Shown here one piece after another: positions 8,198 to 16,654 of a stretch of DNA of 64,000 nt (position 1 is its first letter; every line of letters begins with the position of its first letter). The stretch lies in contig NZ_CADIKB010000028.1 of the NCBI RefSeq assembly GCF_902859825.1, positions 26,495 through 90,494 on the forward strand. The letters run 5' to 3'. Made by a program: the position numbers and the translations under genes. A model generated the notes under the pieces. That model was not told where the DNA came from, searched no databases, and saw only the letters and a program-made list of their open reading frames with translations. The stretch is from Paraburkholderia phenoliruptrix. GTDB lineage: Bacteria > Pseudomonadota > Gammaproteobacteria > Burkholderiales > Burkholderiaceae.

Positions 8198-8243
8198 GGA
8201 AACTGTCCGGATTAGAGTCCCGAAAATCAGGGAAATTGTCCGG
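8198..8243. repeat. Two near-identical 13-bp sites next to the attachment site
   Basis: GGAAACTGTCCGG (8198-8210) and GGAAATTGTCCGG (8231-8243) differ at one base and lie 33 bp apart, about three helical turns, within 120 bp of the tRNA-end core. This spacing suits arm-type sites for a tyrosine integrase or binding sites for a regulator. The function is inferred. Confidence 0.4.
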
Positions 8244-8312
8244 GGGCACATGCGGGGGCATCGAACTGGTTCACGTTGAGGCACAGCCAGTACAGGTAAG
8301 GCTCAGACGATA

Positions 8313-8338
8313 GAGTTCGAGTCCGGTCCCCGGCACCA
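8313..8338 (+). other. Phage attachment site: 3' end of a tRNA (attR-type)
   Basis: The stretch reads as a tRNA 3' end on the plus strand: T-loop TTCGAGT (8316-8322), 3' T-stem CCGGT, acceptor strand CCCCGGC, discriminator A and CCA (8336-8338). The 5' T-stem is missing: of the five bases before the loop only G8315 can pair. No anticodon arm lies upstream. This is what is left when a phage integrates into a tRNA 3' end and the intact tRNA is rebuilt at the far (left) side. The acceptor strand implies a tRNA starting GCCGGGG, as in some leucine tRNAs, but the identity is uncertain. Confidence 0.75.
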
Positions 8339-8600
8339 TGCTGTTTCCCACGCTTCGCAAACCGGTCGCCCCCATTCCCTCGACCCCACCCATCCCACAC
8401 TGTGCGCAAACCCGCACTCACGTAACCACTCCAGACACTGGGGAATGCCTGATCTTGAGGCCTTACCGCCGGGCGTCGTAGAATCGTCGGACACCGGTTT
8501 GGGGGGCGAGCATGTGCCTGGCTTCTCGTTGCGATTTCAGTCGAACAACCTCGCGCCGTCCGGCGCTTTCGCGACCCGTCTCCCGGGTTGAGGCAAGCGC

Positions 8601-10151
8601 ATGCCGCGCGCGCGCCGCTCCCTTCGCCGGCTCCGCGCCATGACCCCCCTCATTTCCGTCCACAAGCTCAGCAAGAGCTTTCCCGGCGTGCGGGCGCTTC
8701 ACGACGTCCAGTTCGAACTGATGGCGGGCGAGGTCCATGCGCTGATGGGCGAGAACGGCGCCGGCAAATCCACGCTCATGAAAATCCTCGCCGGCGTGTA
8801 CACGCGCGATTCGGGCGATATTCTGGTCGACGGCCAGCCGGTGTCATTCGAGTGTCCGCGTGACGCGCAAGCGGCGGGCGTCGGCATCATTCATCAGGAA
8901 CTCCAACTGATGAATCACCTGACGGTCGCGCAAAACATCTTTATCGGCCGCGAGCCGCGCGGGCGGCTTGGCCTCTTTCTCGACGAAGACAGGCTGAACG
9001 CGCAAGCGCGCGAGATTCTTTCGCGCATGCATGTGAATCTGAACCCGCGCGCGCTGGTCGGCGAGTTGACCGTCGCGAGCCAGCAAATGGTCGAAATCGC
9101 CAAGGCGCTGTCGTTCGATTCGCGCGTGCTCATCATGGACGAGCCCACCTCCGCGCTGAACGACGCCGAGATCGCCGAGCTCTTTCGCATCATCCGCGAA
9201 CTGAAAGGACGGGGCGTGGGCGTCGTCTACATCTCGCACAAGATGGACGAGTTAAAGCAGATCGCCGACCGTGTCACCGTGCTGCGCGACGGCGAATATG
9301 TCGCCACGGTCGACGCCGCCAATACGACCGTCGAGGCCATCATCGGCATGATGGTCGGGCGCACGCTCACGGACGTGGCACCCGCCGCGCGCGCCGCGGC
9401 GCAAGGGGAGGCCGCGCTGGAAGTCAGGCATCTCAACGCCGGCCCGCTTGTGCGCGACGTGAGCTTTACCTTGCGTCAGGGCGAGATTCTCGGCTTTGCC
9501 GGTTTGATGGGCGCGGGCCGCACCGAGGTCGCGCGCGCGGTGTTCGGCGCGGACCCCGTCGAGTCCGGCGAAATCTTCGTGAAAGGCGCGAAAGCCACGA
9601 TCAGAAACCCGAGCGATGCGGTCGCGCACGGCATCGGCTATCTGTCGGAAGACCGCAAGCGCTTCGGGCTCGCCACCGGCATGGACGTCGAGTCGAACAT
9701 CGTCATGTCGAACCTGCGCAGCTTCCTGTCGTTCAACTTCTTCCTGCGCCGCGCGCGGATGCGCCGCCGCGCGAGCCATTTCATCAGTCTGCTCGCGATT
9801 CGCACGCCGTCGCCAAGCCAGGAAGTGCGGCTGCTGTCCGGCGGCAACCAGCAGAAAATCGTCATTGCCAAATGGCTCGAGCGTGACTGCGACGTGCTGT
9901 TCTTCGACGAACCCACGCGCGGCATCGACGTCGGCGCCAAAAGCGAAATCTACAAGCTGCTGCGCTCGCTCGCGGACGAAGGCAAGGCCATCGTCATGAT
10001 TTCGTCGGAGCTTCCGGAGATTCTGCGAATGAGCGACCGCATCGTCGTGATGTGCGAGGGCCGCATTACCGGCGAGCTCGGCGCCAACGAGGCGACGCAG
10101 GAGCGCATCATGCATCTGGCTACGCAGCGCCAAACACTCAAAGCGGCGTGA
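8601..10151 (+). CDS. Sugar ABC transporter ATP-binding protein (RbsA/MglA type)
   Basis: The protein (516 residues) has two ATPase domains, as in RbsA, AraG and MglA. The first has a full Walker A (GENGAGKST), Walker B (LIMDEPTSAL) and an atypical signature region; the second has a reduced Walker A (GLMGAGRTE), a clear LSGGNQQK signature and FDEPTRGIDVG. It powers uptake of a monosaccharide with the permease and binding protein encoded next. The start at 8601 has GAGG 7 bases upstream, but an in-frame ATG at 8640 would remove an Arg-rich 13-residue leader and begin where relatives begin (MTPLISV). The L-fuconate dehydratase in the operon points to L-fucose or a similar sugar as substrate. 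Confidence 0.9.
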   Translation: MPRARRSLRRLRAMTPLISVHKLSKSFPGVRALHDVQFELMAGEVHALMGENGAGKSTLMKILAGVYTRDSGDILVDGQPVSFECPRDAQAAGVGIIHQELQLMNHLTVAQNIFIGREPRGRLGLFLDEDRLNAQAREILSRMHVNLNPRALVGELTVASQQMVEIAKALSFDSRVLIMDEPTSALNDAEIAELFRIIRELKGRGVGVVYISHKMDELKQIADRVTVLRDGEYVATVDAANTTVEAIIGMMVGRTLTDVAPAARAAAQGEAALEVRHLNAGPLVRDVSFTLRQGEILGFAGLMGAGRTEVARAVFGADPVESGEIFVKGAKATIRNPSDAVAHGIGYLSEDRKRFGLATGMDVESNIVMSNLRSFLSFNFFLRRARMRRRASHFISLLAIRTPSPSQEVRLLSGGNQQKIVIAKWLERDCDVLFFDEPTRGIDVGAKSEIYKLLRSLADEGKAIVMISSELPEILRMSDRIVVMCEGRITGELGANEATQERIMHLATQRQTLKAA

Positions 10152-10167
10152 GCCTCGCGAGGACCCC

Positions 10168-11193
10168 ATGACACTGCCATCCGATTCCCCCGCGCTGGCC
10201 GGCGAGCGGCGCCTGAGCGGCCTGAAGGCCCGCATTTTTTCGCCGACGGCTCTGCAGAAGCTGCTCGCCTTCACGAGCCTGATCCTGCTGCTCGTGTTCT
10301 TCAGTTTTGCATCGCCGGCTTTCATGCAGATGGACAACATCCTCGGCATTCTGCAGGCGACGGCGGTCAACGGCGTGCTCGCCATCGCCTCCACCTTCGT
10401 CATCATCACGGGCGGCATCGACCTCTCGGTCGGCACGTTGATGACCTTCACCGCGGTGATTTGCGGCGTGTTCCTCACCTACTGGCATTTGCCGATGTGG
10501 CTGGGCGTGCTCGCCGCCATCGGCACCGGCGCGATTTGCGGAACCATTTCGGGCACCCTCACCGCGAAGATGAAAATCCCGCCGTTCATCGCGACGCTCG
10601 GCATGATGCTGCTGCTGAAGGGACTCTCGCTTGTCGTGTCGGCGGACAAACCGATCTATTTCACCGACACCGAAAATTTCTACATGATTTCGCAAGACTC
10701 GTTGATCGGCTACCTGTTGCCGAGCCTGCCGATTCCGAACGCCGTGCTGATCCTGTTCTTCCTCGCCATCGTCAGTTCGCTCACACTGAATCGCACGGCG
10801 CTCGGCCGCTATACCTTCGCGCTCGGCAGCAACGAAGAAGCGGTGCGGCTCTCCGGCGTAAACGTCGACCGCTGGAAGATCGCCATTTATGGCCTCGGCG
10901 GCGCCATTTGCGGCGTCGCGGGGCTGCTTATCGCGTCGCGCCTGAACTCGGCACAACCGGCGCTCGGCCAGGGCTACGAGCTCGAAGCGATTGCCGCGGT
11001 CGTGATCGGCGGGACGTCGCTCTCGGGCGGCTCGGGGACGATTCTCGGCACGATCATCGGCGCGTTCATCATGAGCGTGCTGACCAACGGCTTGCGCATC
11101 ATGTCCGTCGCCCAGGAGTGGCAGATCGTGGTGACGGGTCTCATCATCATTCTCGCGGTCTACGCCGACATCCTGCGACGCAGGAAGCGCTGA
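10168..11193 (+). CDS. Sugar ABC transporter permease (RbsC type)
   Basis: The 341-residue inner-membrane protein has the many hydrophobic segments of the RbsC/AraH family and the conserved FVIITGGIDLSVG segment and ALGSNEEAVRLSGV cytoplasmic loop that contacts the ATPase. A late IGGTSLSGGSGT motif is also typical. It starts 16 bases after the ATPase stop with a GCGAGGA ribosome binding site. It forms the channel of the importer made with its neighbours. Confidence 0.92.
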   Translation: MTLPSDSPALAGERRLSGLKARIFSPTALQKLLAFTSLILLLVFFSFASPAFMQMDNILGILQATAVNGVLAIASTFVIITGGIDLSVGTLMTFTAVICGVFLTYWHLPMWLGVLAAIGTGAICGTISGTLTAKMKIPPFIATLGMMLLLKGLSLVVSADKPIYFTDTENFYMISQDSLIGYLLPSLPIPNAVLILFFLAIVSSLTLNRTALGRYTFALGSNEEAVRLSGVNVDRWKIAIYGLGGAICGVAGLLIASRLNSAQPALGQGYELEAIAAVVIGGTSLSGGSGTILGTIIGAFIMSVLTNGLRIMSVAQEWQIVVTGLIIILAVYADILRRRKR

Positions 11194-11284
11194 GCCTGCA
11201 CCGGACAACATCAACAAGGGGCGGCACTGCAACGCATCCCCGACAGCGAAGAAGAAGGGTCCACACCTTAGGAGGAGAGAGTCC

Positions 11285-12226
11285 ATGTTGAATCGAAAAG
11301 CATTCGGCGTCGTAATCGGCGTGAGCGCGCTCGTCGGCGCAGTGAATTTTGCTCACGCGGAGGACGTTTATATTCCGCTCATTTCCAAGGGGTTCCAGCA
11401 TCAGTTCTGGCAGGCGGTCAAAGCCGGCGCAGAGCAGGGCGCGAAGGAACACAAGGTGCGGATCACGTTCGAGGGCCCGGAAACCGAGGCCATGGTCGAC
11501 AAGCAGATCGACATGCTGTCGGCCGCGCTCGCGAAAAAGCCGCAAGCCATCGGCATTGCCGCACTCGACAGCAAGGCGGCCATTCCGCTGTTGAAAAGAG
11601 CGCAGGCCGCAAAGATTCCGGTCATCGCATTCGACTCCGGCGTGGACAGCGACATCCCGCTCACGACCTGCGCGACCGACAATCTGGCGGCCGCCGCGCT
11701 CGCCGCCGACAAGATGGCCGAGGCCATCGGCAATGCTGGCGAAGTCGGCGTGATCGTGCACGATCAGACGAGCCGCACGGGCATCGACCGGCGCGACGGA
11801 TTCCTTAACGAAATGAAGAGCAAGCATCCGAACGTGAAGATCGTGTCGGTGCAATACGGCGGCGGCGACCATCTGAAATCGGCGGAAATCGCCAAGGCGA
11901 TGATTCAGGCGAACCCGAACCTGAAGGGCATCTTCGGCGCCAATGAAGGCTCCGCGGAGGGCGCGGCGATCGGCGTGAAGGAATCGGGCAAGAAGCTCGT
12001 GCTGATCGGCTACGACTCGGGCAAGGAGCAGAAGGAGGACATTAATTCCGGGCTGATGGCCGGCGCGATCACGCAGAACCCGATCGGCATCGGCAAATGT
12101 GTGGTCGATTCCGCGGTCAGGGCGCTCAAGGGCGAGAAGCTGCCGAAGAAAGTCGATACCGGTTTCTATTGGTACGACAAGAGCAACATGAACGATCCGA
12201 AGATCGCCGCGGTGCTCTACGATTGA
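11285..12226 (+). CDS. Periplasmic sugar-binding protein (RbsB-like)
   Basis: The 313-residue protein has a signal peptide (about residues 1-25, cleavage near HAEDV) and the type I periplasmic binding fold: an N-terminal lobe with IPLISKGFQHQFW, then IPVIAFDSGVDSDIPLTT, and a C-terminal lobe with GIFGANEGSAEGA and LIGYDSG. It delivers the sugar to the permease. A very strong ribosome binding site (TAGGAGGAGAGAGTCC) precedes the ATG, which fits the need for excess binding protein. The ligand is probably L-fucose or a related deoxy sugar, inferred from the next gene. Confidence 0.9.
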   Translation: MLNRKAFGVVIGVSALVGAVNFAHAEDVYIPLISKGFQHQFWQAVKAGAEQGAKEHKVRITFEGPETEAMVDKQIDMLSAALAKKPQAIGIAALDSKAAIPLLKRAQAAKIPVIAFDSGVDSDIPLTTCATDNLAAAALAADKMAEAIGNAGEVGVIVHDQTSRTGIDRRDGFLNEMKSKHPNVKIVSVQYGGGDHLKSAEIAKAMIQANPNLKGIFGANEGSAEGAAIGVKESGKKLVLIGYDSGKEQKEDINSGLMAGAITQNPIGIGKCVVDSAVRALKGEKLPKKVDTGFYWYDKSNMNDPKIAAVLYD

Positions 12227-12262
12227 TCGTCGCGTGAATGCAGCCGTCCTGGAGCGTGTGAC

Positions 12263-13570
12263 ATGACCACGATCACTACGATCAAGAGGCTGTCGGTGCG
12301 CGACATCCGCTTTCCGACTTCGCGTTCGCTCGACGGCTCGGATGCGATGAACGCCGCGCCTGATTATTCGGCCACCTACGTCACGCTCGAAACGGATGCG
12401 CCGCAAGGGCTCGTGGGCCACGGTCTGACGTTTACGATCGGCCGCGGCAACGAGATCTGCGTGAGGGCGGTGGAGGCGCTTGCGCCGCTCGTCGTCGGCA
12501 AAACGCTGCAGGAGATTGCCGCCCACATGGGCGGCTTCTGGCGCGCGCTGACCTCGGACAGCCAGTTGCGCTGGATCGGCCCGGACAAGGGCGCGATTCA
12601 TCTGGCCACCGCGGCCGTCGTCAACGCGGTCTGGGACCTGTGGGCGAAAGCAGAAGGCAAGCCGGTGTGGAAGCTGCTCGTCGACATGAGTCCCGAAGAA
12701 CTCGTACGGTGCCTGGATTTTCGCTATGTGACCGACGCGCTGACCCCGCAGGAGGCGATTGCGATGCTGCATCGTCATGCCGGGACCAAGGCCGCGCGCG
12801 AGCAGGAGATGCTCGCGCACGGCTACCCGGCTTACACGACGTCCGCGGGCTGGCTCGGCTATGACGACGACAAGATTCGCCGCCTCGCGCGCGAAGGCGT
12901 CGCGCAAGGGTGGACGCATTTCAAGCAGAAAGTCGGCGGCAATCTCGCCGAAGATCTGCGCCGCGCCCGCATTCTGCGCGAGGAAATCGGCCCGGACCGC
13001 AAGCTGATGATGGACGCCAACCAGGTGTGGGATGTCGACGAAGCCATCGCGAACATGCGGCAACTCGCGCAATTCGACCCGTGGTGGATCGAGGAGCCGA
13101 CGAGCCCCGACGACGTTCTCGGCCACGCCGCCATTCGCGAGCGGCTTGCGCCGATCGGCGTGGCAACCGGCGAGCATTGTCATAACCGCGTGATGTTCAA
13201 GCAGTTGCTGCAGGCACGCGCGATCGACTTCTGTCAGGTGGACAGTTGCCGCCTCGGCGGTCTGAACGAAGTGATTGTCGTCCTGCTGATGGCGGCAAAG
13301 TTCGGCGTGCCGGTGTGCCCGCACGCGGGCGGCGTCGGTTTATGCGAGTACGTCCAGCATATTTCGTTATTCGACTATATCTGCGTGTCCGCGTCGCTCG
13401 AGAACCGGGTGCTCGAATACGTCGATCATTTGCATGAGCATTTCGTCGACCCCGTCGTCATCCGCAACGGGCGCTATTTGCCGCCGCAACGTCCCGGCTA
13501 CAGCATCGAAATTCACGCGGCGTCGCTCGATCAGCATGATTTTCCCGGCGGGCCGGTGTGGCGGGTGTGA
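12263..13570 (+). CDS. L-fuconate dehydratase (enolase superfamily)
   Basis: The 435-residue protein is an enolase-superfamily enzyme of about the length of characterised L-fuconate dehydratases. Catalytic K221 and K223 lie in FKQKVGG, metal ligands are in DANQVWD, WIEEPTSPDD and GEHCHN, and the acid/base histidine H354 lies in CPHAGGVGL. The N-terminal capping domain begins RDIRFPTSRSLDGSDAMN, a signature of this group. It removes water from L-fuconate to give 2-keto-3-deoxy-L-fuconate in the non-phosphorylated fucose pathway. It follows the binding-protein gene by 36 bases and is likely in the same operon. The dehydrogenase, lactonase and final enzymes are not in the window. Confidence 0.88.
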   Translation: MTTITTIKRLSVRDIRFPTSRSLDGSDAMNAAPDYSATYVTLETDAPQGLVGHGLTFTIGRGNEICVRAVEALAPLVVGKTLQEIAAHMGGFWRALTSDSQLRWIGPDKGAIHLATAAVVNAVWDLWAKAEGKPVWKLLVDMSPEELVRCLDFRYVTDALTPQEAIAMLHRHAGTKAAREQEMLAHGYPAYTTSAGWLGYDDDKIRRLAREGVAQGWTHFKQKVGGNLAEDLRRARILREEIGPDRKLMMDANQVWDVDEAIANMRQLAQFDPWWIEEPTSPDDVLGHAAIRERLAPIGVATGEHCHNRVMFKQLLQARAIDFCQVDSCRLGGLNEVIVVLLMAAKFGVPVCPHAGGVGLCEYVQHISLFDYICVSASLENRVLEYVDHLHEHFVDPVVIRNGRYLPPQRPGYSIEIHAASLDQHDFPGGPVWRV

Positions 13571-13624
13571 GGCATCGTCGCGCGAGAGCCGTGTAAACTG
13601 GACGTTTCGCGCGACCCCAATACC

Positions 13625-14128
13625 ATGCACCACCTGAAATACCTGAGCGGCTATCCGCCCGCGCTGCTCGAGAAAGTGAAGAAACTCATCGCCGATGAAC
13701 AACTCGGCCCGTACCTCGCCGCGCGCTATCCGAACACGCACGACGTGCAGACCGATCGCGCGCTCTACACCTACTGCGCCGAGTTAAAGCGCGAACATCT
13801 ACGCAGTGCGGAGCAGATCGACAAGGTGACATACGACAGCAAGCTCGACGTGATGCGCCATGCGTTGGGCCTGCACACCAGCATCTCGCGCGTGCAGGGC
13901 GGCAAGCTCAAGGCGAAGAAGGAAATCCGCATTGCGTCGCTCTTCAAAGCGGCGGCGCCGGAATTTCTGAAGATGATCGTGGTGCATGAACTCGCGCATC
14001 TGAAGGAAAGCGATCACAACAAGGCGTTTTACCGCCTCTGCGAGTTCATGCAGCCGGGCTACCATCAGATCGAGTTCGATCTGCGGCTCTATCTCACGCA
14101 CCGCGACTTGGCGAAAGTGCAGGCGTGA
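13625..14128 (+). CDS. YgjP-like M48-type metallopeptidase domain protein
   Basis: The 167-residue protein has the zinc motif HELAH (H121, E122, H125) followed by KESDHNKAFY, the pattern of the YgjP/DUF45 family. The C-terminal PGYHQIEFDLRLYL is also conserved there. The biological substrate of this family is not settled (peptidase fold; a nucleotide hydrolase role has been proposed for YgjP). The gene stands alone, ending 4 bases before the end of the convergent molybdoenzyme gene. Confidence 0.75.
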   Translation: MHHLKYLSGYPPALLEKVKKLIADEQLGPYLAARYPNTHDVQTDRALYTYCAELKREHLRSAEQIDKVTYDSKLDVMRHALGLHTSISRVQGGKLKAKKEIRIASLFKAAAPEFLKMIVVHELAHLKESDHNKAFYRLCEFMQPGYHQIEFDLRLYLTHRDLAKVQA

Positions 14129-14132
14129 TACC

Positions 14133-16493
14133 TCAGGCCACCGCTTCTACCGACGACGCCTTCAGCAACACAGGAATCGACTTCGAAGTGGGCGTGCCCG
14201 CGCCGTCCGCGACCGACGACAGCGGCACGAGCGGATTCGTTTCCGGATAGTAGGCGCCGAGGCAACCGCGTGGAATATCGTATTCGACGAGCAGAAAGCC
14301 GTCCGCATGACGCTCGATGCCGTCGGCCCACACGCTCGTGATATCCACGCGCTGTCCCGCTGCGAAGCCCAGCATCGCGATGTCGTCCCGGTTCGCGAAC
14401 AGCACGCGCCGCTGTCCGTACACGCCGCGATAACGGTCGTCGAGTCCGTAAATCGTTGTGTTGTACTGATCGTGTGAACGCGTTGTCATCAGGGTCAGCA
14501 GGCGCTCGCCGTGCTCCTTGCGCGCGCGATGAATCGGCGTGTCGAGCGCAATGGCATGCACGAGGAACTGCGCCTTGCCGCTCGGCGTTTTCCAGATCCG
14601 CTCGCGCGACGCGACGCCCAGATGGAAGCCGCCTGGGCGCTTGAGCCGCTCGTTGTAATCGTGGAAACCGTCGATCACTTTGGCGATGCCGTCGCGAATC
14701 AGCGAGTAATCCGCGGCGTGTGCGAGCCAGTCGACCTTGTCGCTGCCGAGCGTCGCATGCGCCATGCGCGCGACAATCGCGATCTCCGACAGCAGATTCT
14801 CGGACGCCGGCTTGTTCATGCCGTATGAGATATGCACCATGCTCATCGAATCCTCGACGCTTACACCCTGCGCGACGCCGTTCTGCAGATCGATTTCGGT
14901 GCGGCCGAGCGTCGGCAGAATCAGCGCGTCGCGGCCGTGCACGAGATGGCTGCGGTTCAGCTTCGTCGTGATGTGCACCGTGAGATCGCACGAACGCATG
15001 GCTTCCCACGTGCGCGGCGTGTCGGGCGTCGCGATCGAAAAGTTGCCGCCCAGGCCGATGAACACTTTCACTTTTCCGTCGAGCATCGCGGCAATCGTGT
15101 TGACGACGTCGAGCCCGTGCTCGCGCGGCGGCTCGAAACGGTAGACCTCGCCCAGCCGGTCGAGAAAGGCCTGCGTAGGCTTTTCCTCGATACCGACCGT
15201 GCGGTCGCCCTGCACGTTCGAATGTCCGCGCACGGGACACAGCCCCGCGCCGCGCCGGCCGATGTTGCCGCGCATCATCATCAGGTTCGACAGCAGTTGC
15301 ACCGTTGCCACCGAATTCTTGTGCTGCGTGAGGCCCATGCCCCACGTCGAGATCACCGCGCGGCCTTTTGCGTAGATGTCCGCGAGCTTGAGCACGTCTT
15401 CATAGGGCACGCCGGATTCCGCGACGATCGTGTCCCAGCTTTCGGCGCGCAGATCTTCCGCGAACGCTTCGAAGCCGACCGTATGTTCCGCGATGAACGC
15501 GACGTCGAGCACGCGTTCGAGGCCCGACGCCTGCGCTTCGTCGTCGAGTTCGATCACGCGTTTGGCGACGCCCTTGATGAGCGCAAAGTCGCCGCCGACC
15601 TTCGGGCGAATGAACACTGAGCTGATCTTCGTGCTGCCCAGGGTCAGCATTTCCACGGGATGCTGCGGGCTCGCGAAACGCTCCAGCCCGCGCTCCTTGA
15701 GTGGGTTGATTGACACGATGGTCGCGCCGCGCTTCGCGCATTCGCGCAACTCGCCGAGCATGCGTGGGTGGTTGGTCGCCGGATTCTGGCCGAAGATGAG
15801 CAGCGTGTCGGCGTGTTCGAAGTCGTCGAGCGTGACGGTGCCTTTGCCGATGCCGACGGTGCCGGGCAAGCCGCGGCTCGTCGCTTCGTGGCACATGTTC
15901 GAGCAGTCGGGAAAATTGTTCGTGCCGTACATGCGCACGAACAGCTGGTACAGGAACGCGGCCTCGTTGCTCGCGCGGCCCGACGTGTAGAACGCCGCCT
16001 GATCCGGATCGTCGAGGCGCTTCAGGTGGCTCGCGATCAGGTCGAAGGCTTCGTCCCAGCCGATCGGCACGTAGCGGTCGCTGATCGCGTCATAGACGAG
16101 CGGGTCGGTCAGGCGGCCGTGCTGTTCCAGTTCGAAGTCGGACTGCGCCATCAGTTCGGCGACCGTGTGCTCCGCGAAGAATGCGGGCGTCACACGCTTG
16201 CTGGTGGCCTCGGCGGCCACGGCCTTCACGCCGTTCTCGCAGAACTCGAAGGTGGACGCGTGCTCGCGGTCGGGCCACGCGCAGCCGGGGCAGTCGAAGC
16301 CGTCCGGCTGATTCTGCTTGAGCAGCGTGCGGTAATTGCCGCCCGTCACCTTTTCCTTGATCAGGTTGATGGCGACGTACTTGAGCGCGCCCCAGCCGGC
16401 AGCCGGGTGCGTGTACGGCTCGATACGGGCGTCGCCGCGAGCTTTCTGGCTCGCGTGGGCGCCGGATGTGCTGCGAATGTCGGTGTTCTTCAT
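14133..16493 (-). CDS. FdhF/YdeP-family molybdopterin oxidoreductase
   Basis: The 786-residue protein belongs to the formate dehydrogenase H-like molybdoenzymes of the YdeP branch. Signs are an N-terminal FDCPGCAWPD, a molybdopterin region with FYTSGRASNEAAF and NMCHEATS, the STWGMGLTQH and RGNIGRRGAGLCPVRGHSNVQGDRT segments, and a C-terminal MopB-binding domain with TTRSHDQYNTTIYG. The start at 16493 (MKNTDIRS) is chosen because upstream codons enter the short promoter region shared with the divergent regulator. The electron donor or acceptor is unknown; YdeP relatives are linked to acid resistance in E. coli. The divergent MocR regulator may control it. Confidence 0.88.
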   Translation of the reverse strand: MKNTDIRSTSGAHASQKARGDARIEPYTHPAAGWGALKYVAINLIKEKVTGGNYRTLLKQNQPDGFDCPGCAWPDREHASTFEFCENGVKAVAAEATSKRVTPAFFAEHTVAELMAQSDFELEQHGRLTDPLVYDAISDRYVPIGWDEAFDLIASHLKRLDDPDQAAFYTSGRASNEAAFLYQLFVRMYGTNNFPDCSNMCHEATSRGLPGTVGIGKGTVTLDDFEHADTLLIFGQNPATNHPRMLGELRECAKRGATIVSINPLKERGLERFASPQHPVEMLTLGSTKISSVFIRPKVGGDFALIKGVAKRVIELDDEAQASGLERVLDVAFIAEHTVGFEAFAEDLRAESWDTIVAESGVPYEDVLKLADIYAKGRAVISTWGMGLTQHKNSVATVQLLSNLMMMRGNIGRRGAGLCPVRGHSNVQGDRTVGIEEKPTQAFLDRLGEVYRFEPPREHGLDVVNTIAAMLDGKVKVFIGLGGNFSIATPDTPRTWEAMRSCDLTVHITTKLNRSHLVHGRDALILPTLGRTEIDLQNGVAQGVSVEDSMSMVHISYGMNKPASENLLSEIAIVARMAHATLGSDKVDWLAHAADYSLIRDGIAKVIDGFHDYNERLKRPGGFHLGVASRERIWKTPSGKAQFLVHAIALDTPIHRARKEHGERLLTLMTTRSHDQYNTTIYGLDDRYRGVYGQRRVLFANRDDIAMLGFAAGQRVDITSVWADGIERHADGFLLVEYDIPRGCLGAYYPETNPLVPLSSVADGAGTPTSKSIPVLLKASSVEAVA

Positions 16494-16654
16494 GCTTGCC
16501 GCGTGTGGTCTGTCATGGCTTTTGGCCGATGGGACAAGCCTACTGTGTTCCAATCGCAGTGCAGCATACAGAAAAACAAAAAGGGAAGGGATACAGTTGT
16601 CGCGCTTTGTCATAGACTGACGCGCGGGAAGTCCGTCTTTATTGAGCCACGTCC

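Larger units (their letters stand above)
1..8338. mobile_element. Right end of a prophage, left part outside the window
   Basis: A run of phage-type genes starts before the window and ends at a tRNA 3' fragment at 8313-8338. The plus-strand block runs holin, hydroxylase, cupin, three virion-type proteins, ATP-grasp ligase and a small HTH-like protein, with stop and start codons overlapping or a few bases apart. Two minus-strand genes lie between that block and the attachment site. No tail sheath, baseplate or tape measure is visible; the Gln- and Ala-rich internal-virion-like proteins fit a short-tailed (podovirus-like) phage better, but the capsid and portal genes would lie upstream, so this is inference. 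The integrase and intact tRNA should lie left of the window. Confidence 0.85.

Noticed and set aside
8283..8338. Complete tRNA gene at the prophage end
   Set aside because: The 5' T-stem does not pair and no anticodon or D arm lies upstream, so only the 3' end is present.
11147..13324. 725-codon minus-strand frame opposite the binding protein and dehydratase
   Set aside because: The plus-strand genes have full catalytic motifs; the reverse frame is His/Arg/Ala-rich noise.
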